Source: Rhynchopus sp. YZ270_cl-10
Taxonomy: Eukaryota; Euglenozoa; Diplonemea; Diplonemida; Diplonemidae
Direction: 5' to 3'
DNA length: 64,000 nucleotides
Assembly (NCBI GenBank): GCA_964035575.1
Contig: OZ037873.1
Span: forward strand, 1,302,001 to 1,366,000
The notes under the pieces were generated by a model that worked only from the letters and a program-made list of their open reading frames with translations, was not told the origin of the DNA and did no database searches. Shown here piece after piece: positions 21,521 through 30,131 of the stretch (position 1 is its first letter; each line of letters starts with the position of its first letter). Made by a program: the position numbers and the translations under genes.

Positions 21521-23530
21521 CTACGAAATGCTGCCCTGGGTCTATGCGCATTCTTCATCTGCGCTGGTCTGGTACGGCTTGCCACACCGAAGGAGGCCGC
21601 CCCTTCTTCTGCGTTCACCTCCTTCATGCAGAAGACGAACGCAGCTCTGGAAAGCCAGGCAGCCACGATACGCGAACAGGCTGCACAGCTTGCGGAGCTG
21701 CGCAACAACAACAACAACAACAACAACAACGCACACACCCCGCCAAGCACACCACCACCACCCACCACCTCCACCCTCGCCTCCCTCACTGCCTCCGTAA
21801 AAGCACTGCAGCTGTCTCAACTTCACGACAAATGGCTGCTTCTTAGCAAAGACCGCCCTGAACGTGTCCGTGCACTTACCAACGCACGGTCTGCTTATGA
21901 GACTAAGAACACTACCGAAGCGGAGCACACCTACCTGCGTGCTGGAGGTGCGCTGGCAGGGCTAGACGTCACACTGCAACGCATGCTTGACGACATGAGG
22001 GAACTGTCACATCCTGGCTACCGACGCGCCAGAAACGAAGCAGAAACATTCATCCCCGTAGACCCCAAAGGGAACCTCTCAATACCGTTAGAGCCAGGGT
22101 ACACAGCGGTCAACCTATCGGACGCATCATTGCAGTATTTTTTGAAAAGCGGGGTACACTTTAATTACAACGAATACGGCGTCTGGGGGTGGAAGGAAGG
22201 GGCACGGCACCGCGACAGCTATTTGGTGGTGATTGGGGCGGAGGGGGTGCCTGAGGAGACGGTGACGCTGCTGCTGGAGGCGGGGTTTGTTGTGTGGAAG
22301 CGTCTCTATCCGTGCCCCGGGTGGTGCCGTGAGGCGGTGACGTATCTGAGCTATCTGGCTGACGACTCTCATCCGTCAAAACCACTACCCCAGCAGGTCA
22401 TCTTCATCCATGGCCACAATGCCTCGTGGCATCAAACGGACTCTTTGCTTGGTGAGCTGATGGATTCAATAAAGTGTGCAGAGACAACGCAGCGTTACAC
22501 CCCGTTAGGTTGGTTGGGGCAAACCACTGAGCATGAGATTTGGGGCAACCACAACGACCGTTTTGGGAAGCAATATGTAGAAAATTTTGGGATGTTGAAA
22601 ATGCCGAGAACGACGCGGTTTATAGGATGGTGCTGTGCGCAGTTTGTGGTGTCGCGGGCGTTGATAGAGGCGAATTCGCAGACCTTTTATAATACATTTC
22701 TTGAAAAAAAGATTGAACTCAAACTGGACGCTTATCGCTATGAGTTTTACTATCATTATATGTTTGGCGAGGATGAAGTGTCTGATGCTGCACACGGACC
22801 CCCTAAGGCATGCCAACCTTCTCGAACTGCCACAAAGCCATTTACCGCTACATCACGCACCGGAGAGTGGACGGCAGACAACGCGGAGGTCACCATCATC
22901 CTCGGAGAACGCAGTGCAGATGAGGAACAGAGCATGGCTGTCGTAGACTCCATATTAAAGCTCAAACCTGAGGTGAACGTCTGGCGGCGACACACCAACT
23001 ATTGGTGCAGCGCCTCGCAGTGGTCGGGAGAAGGGTGCTGTGCGCGACACCGTGGGTACCTCGACTTCCTCAACGATGCCTCATCGTTCCCGCAGTCTAA
23101 GGTGTACCTCTTTGTGCGTGGTAACGTTCCGTTTACGGCAGAGTCGTTGGATACTGTGATGGCAACAGCAGAGTGTGCGCAGAAGCGTGGAAGGTACACA
23201 CCATTGAACAATAAAGCGGAGATGCACGAAAAGAGCAGTGTACAGATGGCCCTGCGGTTTTTGCAGAATAAGGATAAGACGTACATCCCCAGTGGAGGGT
23301 TGCGTGGCTACAAAGGAGAGGAGTTCGCTGTGCCCAGTGCAGTGCTGCAGAATAGACGTGTGCAGCCCCTCCTGGATGCATATGAAACGTACAACGTAGG
23401 TTGCATGTACTGGAAGCTCCCTGCACACAACCTAGGGCACTTCTGGCATTGGATGTTCGGGGAGGACAATGAAATGAGGAAGTGCACAGAGGATGCTCCC
23501 CTCTGCGCGAACTGTGAGAAAAAGGGTTGA
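21515..23530 (+). CDS. Membrane-anchored protein with two DUF3431-like domains
   Basis: 671 residues from ATG 21515, or 677 if an intron (21456-21520) joins the ATG at 21426. A single N-terminal membrane segment (ALGLCAFFICAGLV, about 7-20) suggests a type II protein with the bulk in the Golgi/ER lumen or outside. A coiled-coil stem with nine Asn codons in a row (an AAC microsatellite) and a Pro/Thr stretch follow. The first domain (about 240-440) has the DUF3431 hallmarks REAVTYLSYL, VIFIHGHNASWH, then GWCCAQFVVSR and HYMFGE. DUF3431 proteins are thought to be glycosyltransferase-like, but their reaction is not established. A second, more diverged copy (about 455-660) keeps RHRGYLDFL, VYLFVRGN, FAVPSAVL and HWMFGED but lacks the CCAQF motif and the HGH, so it may be inactive. 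Cysteines are frequent, as in secreted proteins. Confidence 0.8.
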   Translation: MQLRNAALGLCAFFICAGLVRLATPKEAAPSSAFTSFMQKTNAALESQAATIREQAAQLAELRNNNNNNNNNAHTPPSTPPPPTTSTLASLTASVKALQLSQLHDKWLLLSKDRPERVRALTNARSAYETKNTTEAEHTYLRAGGALAGLDVTLQRMLDDMRELSHPGYRRARNEAETFIPVDPKGNLSIPLEPGYTAVNLSDASLQYFLKSGVHFNYNEYGVWGWKEGARHRDSYLVVIGAEGVPEETVTLLLEAGFVVWKRLYPCPGWCREAVTYLSYLADDSHPSKPLPQQVIFIHGHNASWHQTDSLLGELMDSIKCAETTQRYTPLGWLGQTTEHEIWGNHNDRFGKQYVENFGMLKMPRTTRFIGWCCAQFVVSRALIEANSQTFYNTFLEKKIELKLDAYRYEFYYHYMFGEDEVSDAAHGPPKACQPSRTATKPFTATSRTGEWTADNAEVTIILGERSADEEQSMAVVDSILKLKPEVNVWRRHTNYWCSASQWSGEGCCARHRGYLDFLNDASSFPQSKVYLFVRGNVPFTAESLDTVMATAECAQKRGRYTPLNNKAEMHEKSSVQMALRFLQNKDKTYIPSGGLRGYKGEEFAVPSAVLQNRRVQPLLDAYETYNVGCMYWKLPAHNLGHFWHWMFGEDNEMRKCTEDAPLCANCEKKG

Positions 23531-24386
23531 ATGGATTTTTTTGATTTATGGGCCTGAAAAAAATGGGGGTTTTTTTTTGTTGAAAAAGAAAACATAGTTG
23601 TAGCTCATCTTGTACTGTTTAGTAAAAAGTGCACGCGCCCGTTCATAAAGACGGCCCCTGTACGCATAGTCTCACAAGGTGTTATGTCGTGCCAGAGAGA
23701 GAGAGGATATATTAGCGAGATATTTGGGTTGCACAAAAATTAGAGAGCAGCCCCACCTTCCTTAATGTACACTCTGAGATGGTGTATGTGAGATAATGGT
23801 GTGCATCTTTTCAACTTTTCCTCCACGTTCCACAAAAAAAAGTAAAAAACAGTCCTTTTTTGCATGCTGACTAAAGCGGCTTAGGTTCTTGTTCTCTTCT
23901 GCTTTGTGTGTACAGCTTTCAGGGTTGTTGTCTTTCTTGCGATGAACGAAACCGCATATTTTCCACGTTTTTTTATTTTGTCACCTCATGAAATGAAGGA
24001 GGAAAGAGAGAAACAAAGCATTTTGAACACACTTTTGCGGTTCTAGGGACGAACCCGCGCTGCAGAGCCACTCCTCACCAAACAGGTCGAGGTGTGTGCG
24101 TTTCACAACCTCTCCATGGGTTTTATCGTGTGATGAGTGTTAAGTTTCTATTTTGCATGAACACGAGATGTCGGGTGTCTCCCTTAGGCGTTTGTCCTCT
24201 TCTCCGGCAACACGTGACCGATCAACTTGACACACTTCTTTGTGTACGACAGAAAAGGATCCGGCGACTCGAGGAGCCCACACACAGCGGCTTCACTGCC
24301 AATAACAAGAGGGCTTTGTATTTCAAGTCCAATTTTTATCGTATATTCGGACAGCGGAGTATCCCTACTAAAGATGTCTAAACTGG
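23531..24386. other. Spacer upstream of the histidyl-tRNA synthetase gene
   Basis: No gene. An intron-like motif variant lies at 23867-23915 (CTGACTAAAGCGGCTTAGG ... TACAG), followed by the 175 bp dispersed repeat annotated at 23978. Confidence 0.5.
23978..24152 (+). repeat. 175 bp dispersed repeat, copy 1
   Basis: From TTGTCACCTCATGAAATGAA through CTCCTCACCAAACAGGTCGA to GTGATGAGTGTTAAGTTTCT, the sequence recurs almost unchanged at 39760-39926, same strand. Both copies lie about 375 bp before a gene start (HARS at 24528, lipase L2 at 40303). It could be a shared promoter segment, a small non-coding RNA or a mobile repeat; nothing here decides among these. Confidence 0.65.
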
Positions 24387-24527
24387 ATGTCTAAAATGTC
24401 TAAACACGCTTCCATGAAAACCCCCCCTCCACAGCGAACACCTCAGGACACACACACCCCTGCACCACCCCCTTTTTTTGTTTTGACAATTTTGAGACTC
24501 CGGCCTCTCGTGAAAGGAGTGCGTGCG

Positions 24528-26659
24528 ATGTCTACTGGAAGTGAAGCGGCAGCAGCGACACCTGCACCCACACCTGCACCTGCAGCACCGAAGATGGACA
24601 AGAAGGCTGCTGCCGAGGCGCGCGCCACGCTCTCTGCGGAGGTCGCAGACATGCAGCGGCAGCTTCTTGAGAAGACACGCGAGCTTTCGGCACTCACTGC
24701 GACGTCTGGCAAGCGCAGCTCCAAGGGCAAGGCGCTCATCGACACAGACCCTGTGCAGGGCACACGCGACTTCCCCCCAGAGGAGATGCGTGTACGCAAC
24801 TGGCTCTTCAATGAATGGCGCCAGGTCGCCTTTCTCTTTGGATTCGAAGAGTACGACGCACCGGTATGGTCAAATGCTTTCTAGAGTGGAGATGTGTTGT
24901 TGTTATCTAACGGATGAACATAAAATAAAAGGGATGAGAGAAAAAAATCTCCCCGTTTTTTTTGAGTTATTAGAGTTGATACCCAGTGGGGGTGGGGATG
25001 GTTAGATACAATTTGAAAACCTGGAATTGCTTTACATTACCCCGTTACCACTCCCCTTCTGCACAGCTTCTGGAGGCAGAGTCCCTGTACACCCGCAAGG
25101 CAGGTGAGGAGATTGTGGACCAGATGTACAACTTCACGACCAAGGGCGGGCACGGGGTGGCGCTGAGACCTGAGATGACACCGTCGCTGGCACGTCTTGT
25201 CATTGCAAAGGGGCCGTCGATCCTGCTCCCGATCAAGTGGTTCAGCATCCCGCAGTGCTGGAGGTATGGATATCTAAGGGAACACATGGCTTACGCATTT
25301 GGGGAAAATGGAAAATGGTGATGTGCTTGAAAGTGCACAATAAAGGGAGAAATTCACAAAAGGTCTCAGACGTGTGAATCATTTCCACCACAACTACTAT
25401 AACGTATTTGTCTAAAACATCGCTACACACCTAATGTTTCACAGGCACGAGGCCATCACACGTGGTCGCCGTCGCGAGCACTTCCAGTGGAACATGGACA
25501 TCCTGGGTGTGTCTGGTGTCACAGCAGAGGCAGAGCTCATCGCTGCAGCAGTGAAGTTCCTCTCCAACGTTGGCATCACGTCGGACGAGGTTACCTTCAA
25601 GGTATGTCTCTTTGGTCGATGCCGAAACACTTGCCATCTCGTCAACAGCATCTCATACATCCGAGATGTCTGCATCACTTTTCTCGATGCAGTGATACCG
25701 CTTTTCAAGATTTGTTCTGTTACACAAGAAAATAGTATACCACTTCACTCATTACGCACCCCACACAACACAGGTCAACTCCCGCAAGGTGCTGCAGACT
25801 CTGCTCACAAACGCTGGTGTGCCGGAGGACAAATTCGCATCCGTCTGCGTCGTTGTCGACAAGATCGAGAAGATCGAGCGTGGCCTTGTCACCCGCGAAG
25901 AGATTGTTCAGGTATTACCTCCTCCCCACGCTCCCTTTACCACCCACCACACTACAGGCACTGCAAGACCTCGACCTCTCTGCCGAGATCATCGACAAGG
26001 TCATCACAACCACCCTCGGCACCACCTCGCTTGAGGAGATGAAGAAGGTCGTCGGCGAGGACGCGGCTGTTGTGAAGGAGATGGAGGACCTCTTCGCACT
26101 GCTGGAGGCGTACGGCTGCAAGGAGTGGGTCACCTTCGACGCCTCCGTTGTGCGTGGCCTGGCGTACTACACTGGCGTCGTCTTTGAATGCTTCGACAAG
26201 AAGGGCGCACTGCGCGCCGTCTGCGGCGGAGGACGCTACGACAACCTTATGAAGACCTACGGATACAACAAGGAAATCCCTGCATGCGGATTCGGCTTTG
26301 GCGACTGCGTCATCATGGAGCTTCTGAAGGAACTCAAAAAACCATGTCTCGAAGGCCTCAAGAACCGCCAGGTGCAGGACATCGTGATTCCTTTGAATGA
26401 ATCGATGCGTGGTCATGCTATCAAAGTCGTCGAAAAGCTGCGTCTGTCAGGACGCTCTGCAGACATTATGATGAAGTCGCCGAAGAGCATGGTCGATGCG
26501 TACAGCCGTGCAGACAAGAATGGCTTTGAGCGTGTCGTGCTCGTCGCACCCACAGAATGGGCGGAGAACAAAGTCTGCATCAAAGAACTTCGCCGCGAAA
26601 ACAGTAAAAAGGGTGACTCCGATAGAGGTGAAATCGTCTCTGTCGATTCCCTCGTTTGA
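24528..26659 (+). CDS. HARS: Histidyl-tRNA synthetase, five exons
   Basis: Class II synthetase that charges tRNA-His. Exons are 24528-24863, 25067-25263, 25445-25601, 25774-25911 and 25958-26659. Introns start GTATG (GTATT for the fourth) and end CAG, and all phases fit, giving 509 residues. An Ala/Pro-rich start precedes a short helical region ([17 protein letters not shown]) and the catalytic core. Motif 2 is split across exons 2 and 3 ([23 protein letters not shown]). The histidine-A signature is RGLAYYTG, and motif 3 includes CGGGRYDNL and CGFGFGD. A C-terminal anticodon-binding domain follows. The CWR...RGRRREH form resembles cytosolic enzymes of plants and some protists rather than bacterial HisRS. 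The frame is open upstream to an ATG at 24387, adding 47 basic, Pro-rich residues ending [18 protein letters not shown], which could be an organelle-targeting extension from an alternative start. Confidence 0.92.
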
Positions 26660-27459
26660 AAAGGTGAGGAGGGGGGGGTGAGGAAAAGGAAGAAAAAAAA
26701 CGTTAGGATTCTCTCTCATCTGGAGAATAAAAGAATGGAGGGAAAATAAAAAAAAATATGCGGTTTTGGCGGTTAATGCCCCCCGCAGAGAAAAACTGAG
26801 AAATTCACTTTTTTTTTTTTTTTTTGAAGTTCTACAAAAAAAAATGCGATCATGCAAAAAGTTTTTTGGAGTTTTCCCCCTTACTGATTTTTTTTGTGAG
26901 GGTGTCACAGAATGCCTCATGAAAAATTTGGTGTGTGTATGTGTGTGGGGAAACCTCTACCAAACTGCTCTGTTGCTTCTGTCTCTCTCTCTCTCCTGGC
27001 TTCCAATCCACGTTCCCTCTCTTGCTTCAAACTACCCCAAAAGGAAGTAGCAACATGAGGTGTTTGTGTTGTCATTATTGTTTCAACAAATTTACAATAC
27101 ACAATCTCTGTAGCTTTTTTCAGAAGTCAAGAAGAGCATACGATAGCGTGGATGTGTGAGGCTAAGACAGAGAACAGAGGTGATGGTGGTGTTCGAGCAA
27201 AACGGGGGTGGGTAGGGTATTGTGCTGTTCGTGCCTATAGTGAGGGTAATTCTTGCGCAGAATATGGCCCTTATTGTGGTATGTGTGTGTGGGAGGGGTA
27301 TTTGCTTGCTTTGTTGTTCATGGTGCGCAGAAACGGAAAAAAGAAAAAAAAATATTGGAAAAAAAAAGTGTATTTTGATTTGTTCTACCTCACTCACCTG
27401 TTCATCTCCCCAACACTACTCTCCCCCTTTCAACACCTCGCGTAGAATAATAAAGCAAA
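26660..27459. other. Spacer upstream of RPL27A copy 1
   Basis: No gene. The reverse-strand form of the dispersed GGGCCATATTCTGCGCAAG motif is at 27239-27273, beside TG-rich DNA and about 190 bp before the RPL27A start. A C/T-rich tract ending GCGTAG at about 27444 could be a splice acceptor in the leader. Confidence 0.5.
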
Positions 27460-27888
27460 ATGGGTTGCACAGCACTGCGCAAGAACAGGAAGAAGAGAGG
27501 ACACGTGTCCGCAGGGCACGGACGTGTCGGCAAGCACAGGAAGCATCCCTCAGGACGCGGAAACGCCGGAGGACAGCACCACCACAGGATCTGGTTTGAC
27601 AAGTACCACCCGGGGTACTTCGGTAAGGTTGGTATGCGCCACTACCACTTCAAGAAGAACGTCGCACACAAGCCCACGTGCAACGTGTCCCAGATCACTG
27701 CCATGATCCCCGCCGAGGACGCCAAGTCGACCAAGGTGCCTGTTGTCGACCTGACCACCAAGGGAGTCTTCAAGCTTCTTGGAAAGGGTTTCCTGACCCG
27801 CCCCGTCATCGTCAAGGCGCGTTACGTGTCGCGCATTGCCGAGAAGAAGCTGAAGGACGCTGGCGGCGCGTGCGTTGTGTCTGCATGA
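27460..27888 (+). CDS. RPL27A: 60S ribosomal protein L27a (uL15), copy 1
   Basis: 142 residues, close to the usual length of about 148, from ATG 27460 to TGA. Family hallmarks are present: [50 protein letters not shown], and near the end [18 protein letters not shown] and AGGACVV. The protein is part of the large ribosomal subunit. No intron interrupts the coding region. A second copy at 36391 encodes the same protein with one silent base change (C at 27711, T at 36642). Identity stops a few bases outside the coding region on both sides, so the flanks and any promoter differ. Codon use is strongly biased to C/G endings, as expected for a highly expressed gene. Confidence 0.97.
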   Translation: MGCTALRKNRKKRGHVSAGHGRVGKHRKHPSGRGNAGGQHHHRIWFDKYHPGYFGKVGMRHYHFKKNVAHKPTCNVSQITAMIPAEDAKSTKVPVVDLTTKGVFKLLGKGFLTRPVIVKARYVSRIAEKKLKDAGGACVVSA

Positions 27889-28404
27889 GCATAGCTGAGA
27901 CGAGATGTGCAATAGCCTCTACGCGTGTCACTGAACGGACACATCGTACCCGATGAACTGCAGCAGGTCAGAGGGATGTGTAGCTTTGCAGTCAATAACC
28001 CTTCACCCCCTTTTTTTTTTGGTTTCGTGCCGGCATCTGTTGCGTTTGTGCGCAATTTTTTTTTTACTTCGTTTGAAGTTTTTTTTCCCGTTTGCCTCTG
28101 TGGTGTCTCCACAGAGATGTGGCACACATCAGTTGTGTCCACAAAATGACTGATGCCGTACGAAAAAAAAGCAGAATAAAAAAAGGGAAGAAGACAGAAC
28201 AGAAAAAAACGGACCCCCCTCCTCCCCACCAAAGTCCTCCCCTTCCCTTTAGGTGCCGTGGAGTCAGGAACTCACCTCATGGTTGACAACAAGGTGTCCC
28301 TGCCAGGTTGCTACTGTTACTGCCTGGGCATGGGGTGATGTATCCAGTCCAGCCTTGAATTGACACACAGACCCCCACACTACAGATAGACTATACACAC
28401 AACA
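27889..28404. other. Spacer, no gene seen
   Basis: About 515 bp between RPL27A copy 1 and the Cys-rich gene, with T-rich and A-rich runs near 28011-28090 and 28160-28215. The leader of the next gene contains ACACACTACAGATAG near 28376, a possible splice acceptor. Confidence 0.4.
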
Positions 28405-28938
28405 ATGCGCGCCTTCCTTTTCACCGTTGCGTTCGCCGCAGTGCAGGTTGCCGCACACAACTGCAACTCGTTCACTGTCACCGAAGTGAGCGACGTGTGC
28501 CCAGAGGGATACGACCTTGCACCCATCACCTTCATCGAGCAGTGCCTTGCTGACGTTTGCCCTAAGTTGAGTCCGTGGACCGTGGCGAAGTACGCAGACA
28601 GCACTAAGGTGTTGGTCGGTCCGGCATACAACTCCACGTGTGGACCTGCCACATACGAGGGACGTCCACTTGGTGCGGCGGTGTGCGTGCCAGGCACTTG
28701 CGAGATGCTCTTCTCTGTGAACAACAAGGCATGCCCTGACGGCACACATCTCGCACCTGCTGCCATCGTGACCTACTGCATGGGACAACTCTGCCACGGT
28801 CTGGGCCTTAACGCTGCCTACCACTACGATGACCCGACCATGATGGTTGTCGGGAGAGGACTGCAGCGTACGTGCGGCCCTGTGGCGAACAACGTCACTG
28901 CGTCTGCTCCTAACTCGCTTTGCTTCGGGGCTTTCTGA
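28405..28938 (+). CDS. Small secreted Cys-rich protein with two internal repeats
   Basis: 177 residues from ATG 28405 to TGA, no introns. A clear signal peptide (MRAFLFTVAFAAVQVAA, about 1-17) is followed by two repeats of about 75 residues, starting near residues 20 and 98. Each has about six cysteines in the same order and shared blocks: C(P)xGxxLAP, QCLADVCP against YCMGQLCH, then STCGP against RTCGP. The cysteines suggest disulfide-bonded extracellular modules. I do not recognise the family. The gene sits between RPL27A and an orphan gene, which says little about its job. An adhesin, effector or cyst-wall component are all possible guesses. Confidence 0.75.
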   Translation: MRAFLFTVAFAAVQVAAHNCNSFTVTEVSDVCPEGYDLAPITFIEQCLADVCPKLSPWTVAKYADSTKVLVGPAYNSTCGPATYEGRPLGAAVCVPGTCEMLFSVNNKACPDGTHLAPAAIVTYCMGQLCHGLGLNAAYHYDDPTMMVVGRGLQRTCGPVANNVTASAPNSLCFGAF

Positions 28939-29782
28939 GTTTTGCCATTTGTGCTCAAAATGCCAAAAAAGCAATGTGAGTAATATTCGTTTGTTTCGTT
29001 CGATGGTTTTCTTCGCTAGGTTGACAGTGTGGCTGCATGGCTGCATTGTCCTGTAGTGTTTCTTGCTTTTTCGTTTTCCTTTCGATTGGTACAGCCCAGA
29101 TAGCAATGTAACTGACATGTCCTCGACACGTCCTTTCCCAACTTTCGGGGTTTCCGCATTCCCAAATCCTTTTCTTCGTTGACTCAAAACTGTTATCGCA
29201 ATCTTGTTTCGTTCACCGCCTCCGTATTACGGGCGTAGTGCATACAGTGGACCTCACGTGTGGTTGAGAGAAGTTGGCTCAAGCAGAGACATTTGGGGCT
29301 GGTGAGGAAGCCAGTGTTTTGTTCGCTTTTTGTTCCAAGTGACCTGCGTCTGCCGGTTTCCGGTAAGGCGTTTGCACTTTCAACGTCTCTTTTACTATTT
29401 CGTGAGCTCAAGTCCCAAGACACAATATTACCCACTAACTACTTAAAAACCACTTTTGTTGTTAAGTTCCTTGCATCCATTGGGTTCGCTCATTGAGGTA
29501 TGGAGCAACACTTCCACTTTAGCTCTTTTGAAAGCAATGTTTCGTTTTGTCGTTGTTTTCATAAATAATTGTTCTTATTTCCGAAGGTTGTCAACACTCA
29601 CGAGATGATCTTTAATACACTGAGCACTTTATGCTTGGGGCCGTTTTCTTCGTTCGCTGCCGTACTTTCTCTTCTTTGATTGGAAAGTATATGAAACTAA
29701 TTCATTTTGCACAATAACATATCCTCAGGGACAGTATTTGATAAATGATTCAGAGCAGAACTGCGCTCGGTATTCGCATTGT
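28939..29782. other. Spacer, no gene seen
   Basis: No convincing gene. A segment at about 29711-29780 (TAACATATCCTCAGGGA ... AATGATTCAGAG ... GAACTGCGC) recurs at about 33399-33468. It runs straight into the RPL27A fragment at 29783. Confidence 0.5.
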
Positions 29783-29811
29783 TGCGCCACTACCACTTCA
29801 AGAAGAACGTC
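29783..29811 (+). pseudogene. 29 bp fragment identical to part of RPL27A
   Basis: This matches 27635-27663 exactly (coding for [10 protein letters not shown] within RPL27A). The match stops abruptly, and the DNA on either side is unrelated to RPL27A. It is too short to be a gene and looks like a captured or leftover piece of the ribosomal protein gene, placed next to a dispersed repeat. Confidence 0.6.
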
Positions 29812-30032
29812 ACATTGCAGACAAGAAGGTTGAGATGCGAGACTGACAATGTGCCCTACCCCGAAACTGTGAAGAAGGGTGGAAGCGTCTTCATGCAGAC
29901 AGAGCCCTCTTCGGAAAGGGAAGCATGGGTTCGCAGAGCAAGGGTTCGCCTGCGTGCATCGAGGAAGAACGTGAAGAGGAACGGACACCACGAGTGAAGA
30001 GGGACACCGCTGTAGTGTGCCGCGTGGACAAG

Positions 30033-30118
30033 GCGACTAAGCACGAGAGGTTTGGGTTCATCTTCTCCACATTTCTTATGTTCACACACTCCACGTACCC
30101 CTCATCCCACCAACCCAG
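30033..30118 (+). repeat. Intron-like motif just upstream of the orphan gene
   Basis: The unit starts GCGACTAAGCACGAGAGG after GACAAG, has the GGGTTCATCTT core, a pyrimidine-rich tract and ends CAACCCAG, 13 bp before the ATG at 30132. If an intron, it would be of GC-AG type in the 5' UTR. If a trans-splice acceptor, it would place the mRNA start close to the ATG. Confidence 0.5.
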
Positions 30119-30131
30119 GTTTCAACGCACC

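Noticed and set aside
24050-24090. tRNA-like B-box (GGGTTCGTCCC) on the minus strand of the 175 bp repeat
   Set aside because: No T-stem pairing, no A-box at the right distance and no cloverleaf; the second copy at 39830 lacks the match.
29264-29290. TTGGCTCAAG, resembling the 3' end of the dinoflagellate spliced leader
   Set aside because: Only 10 bases match, the upstream part of the leader (CCGTAGCC) is absent and no splice donor follows. Likely chance.
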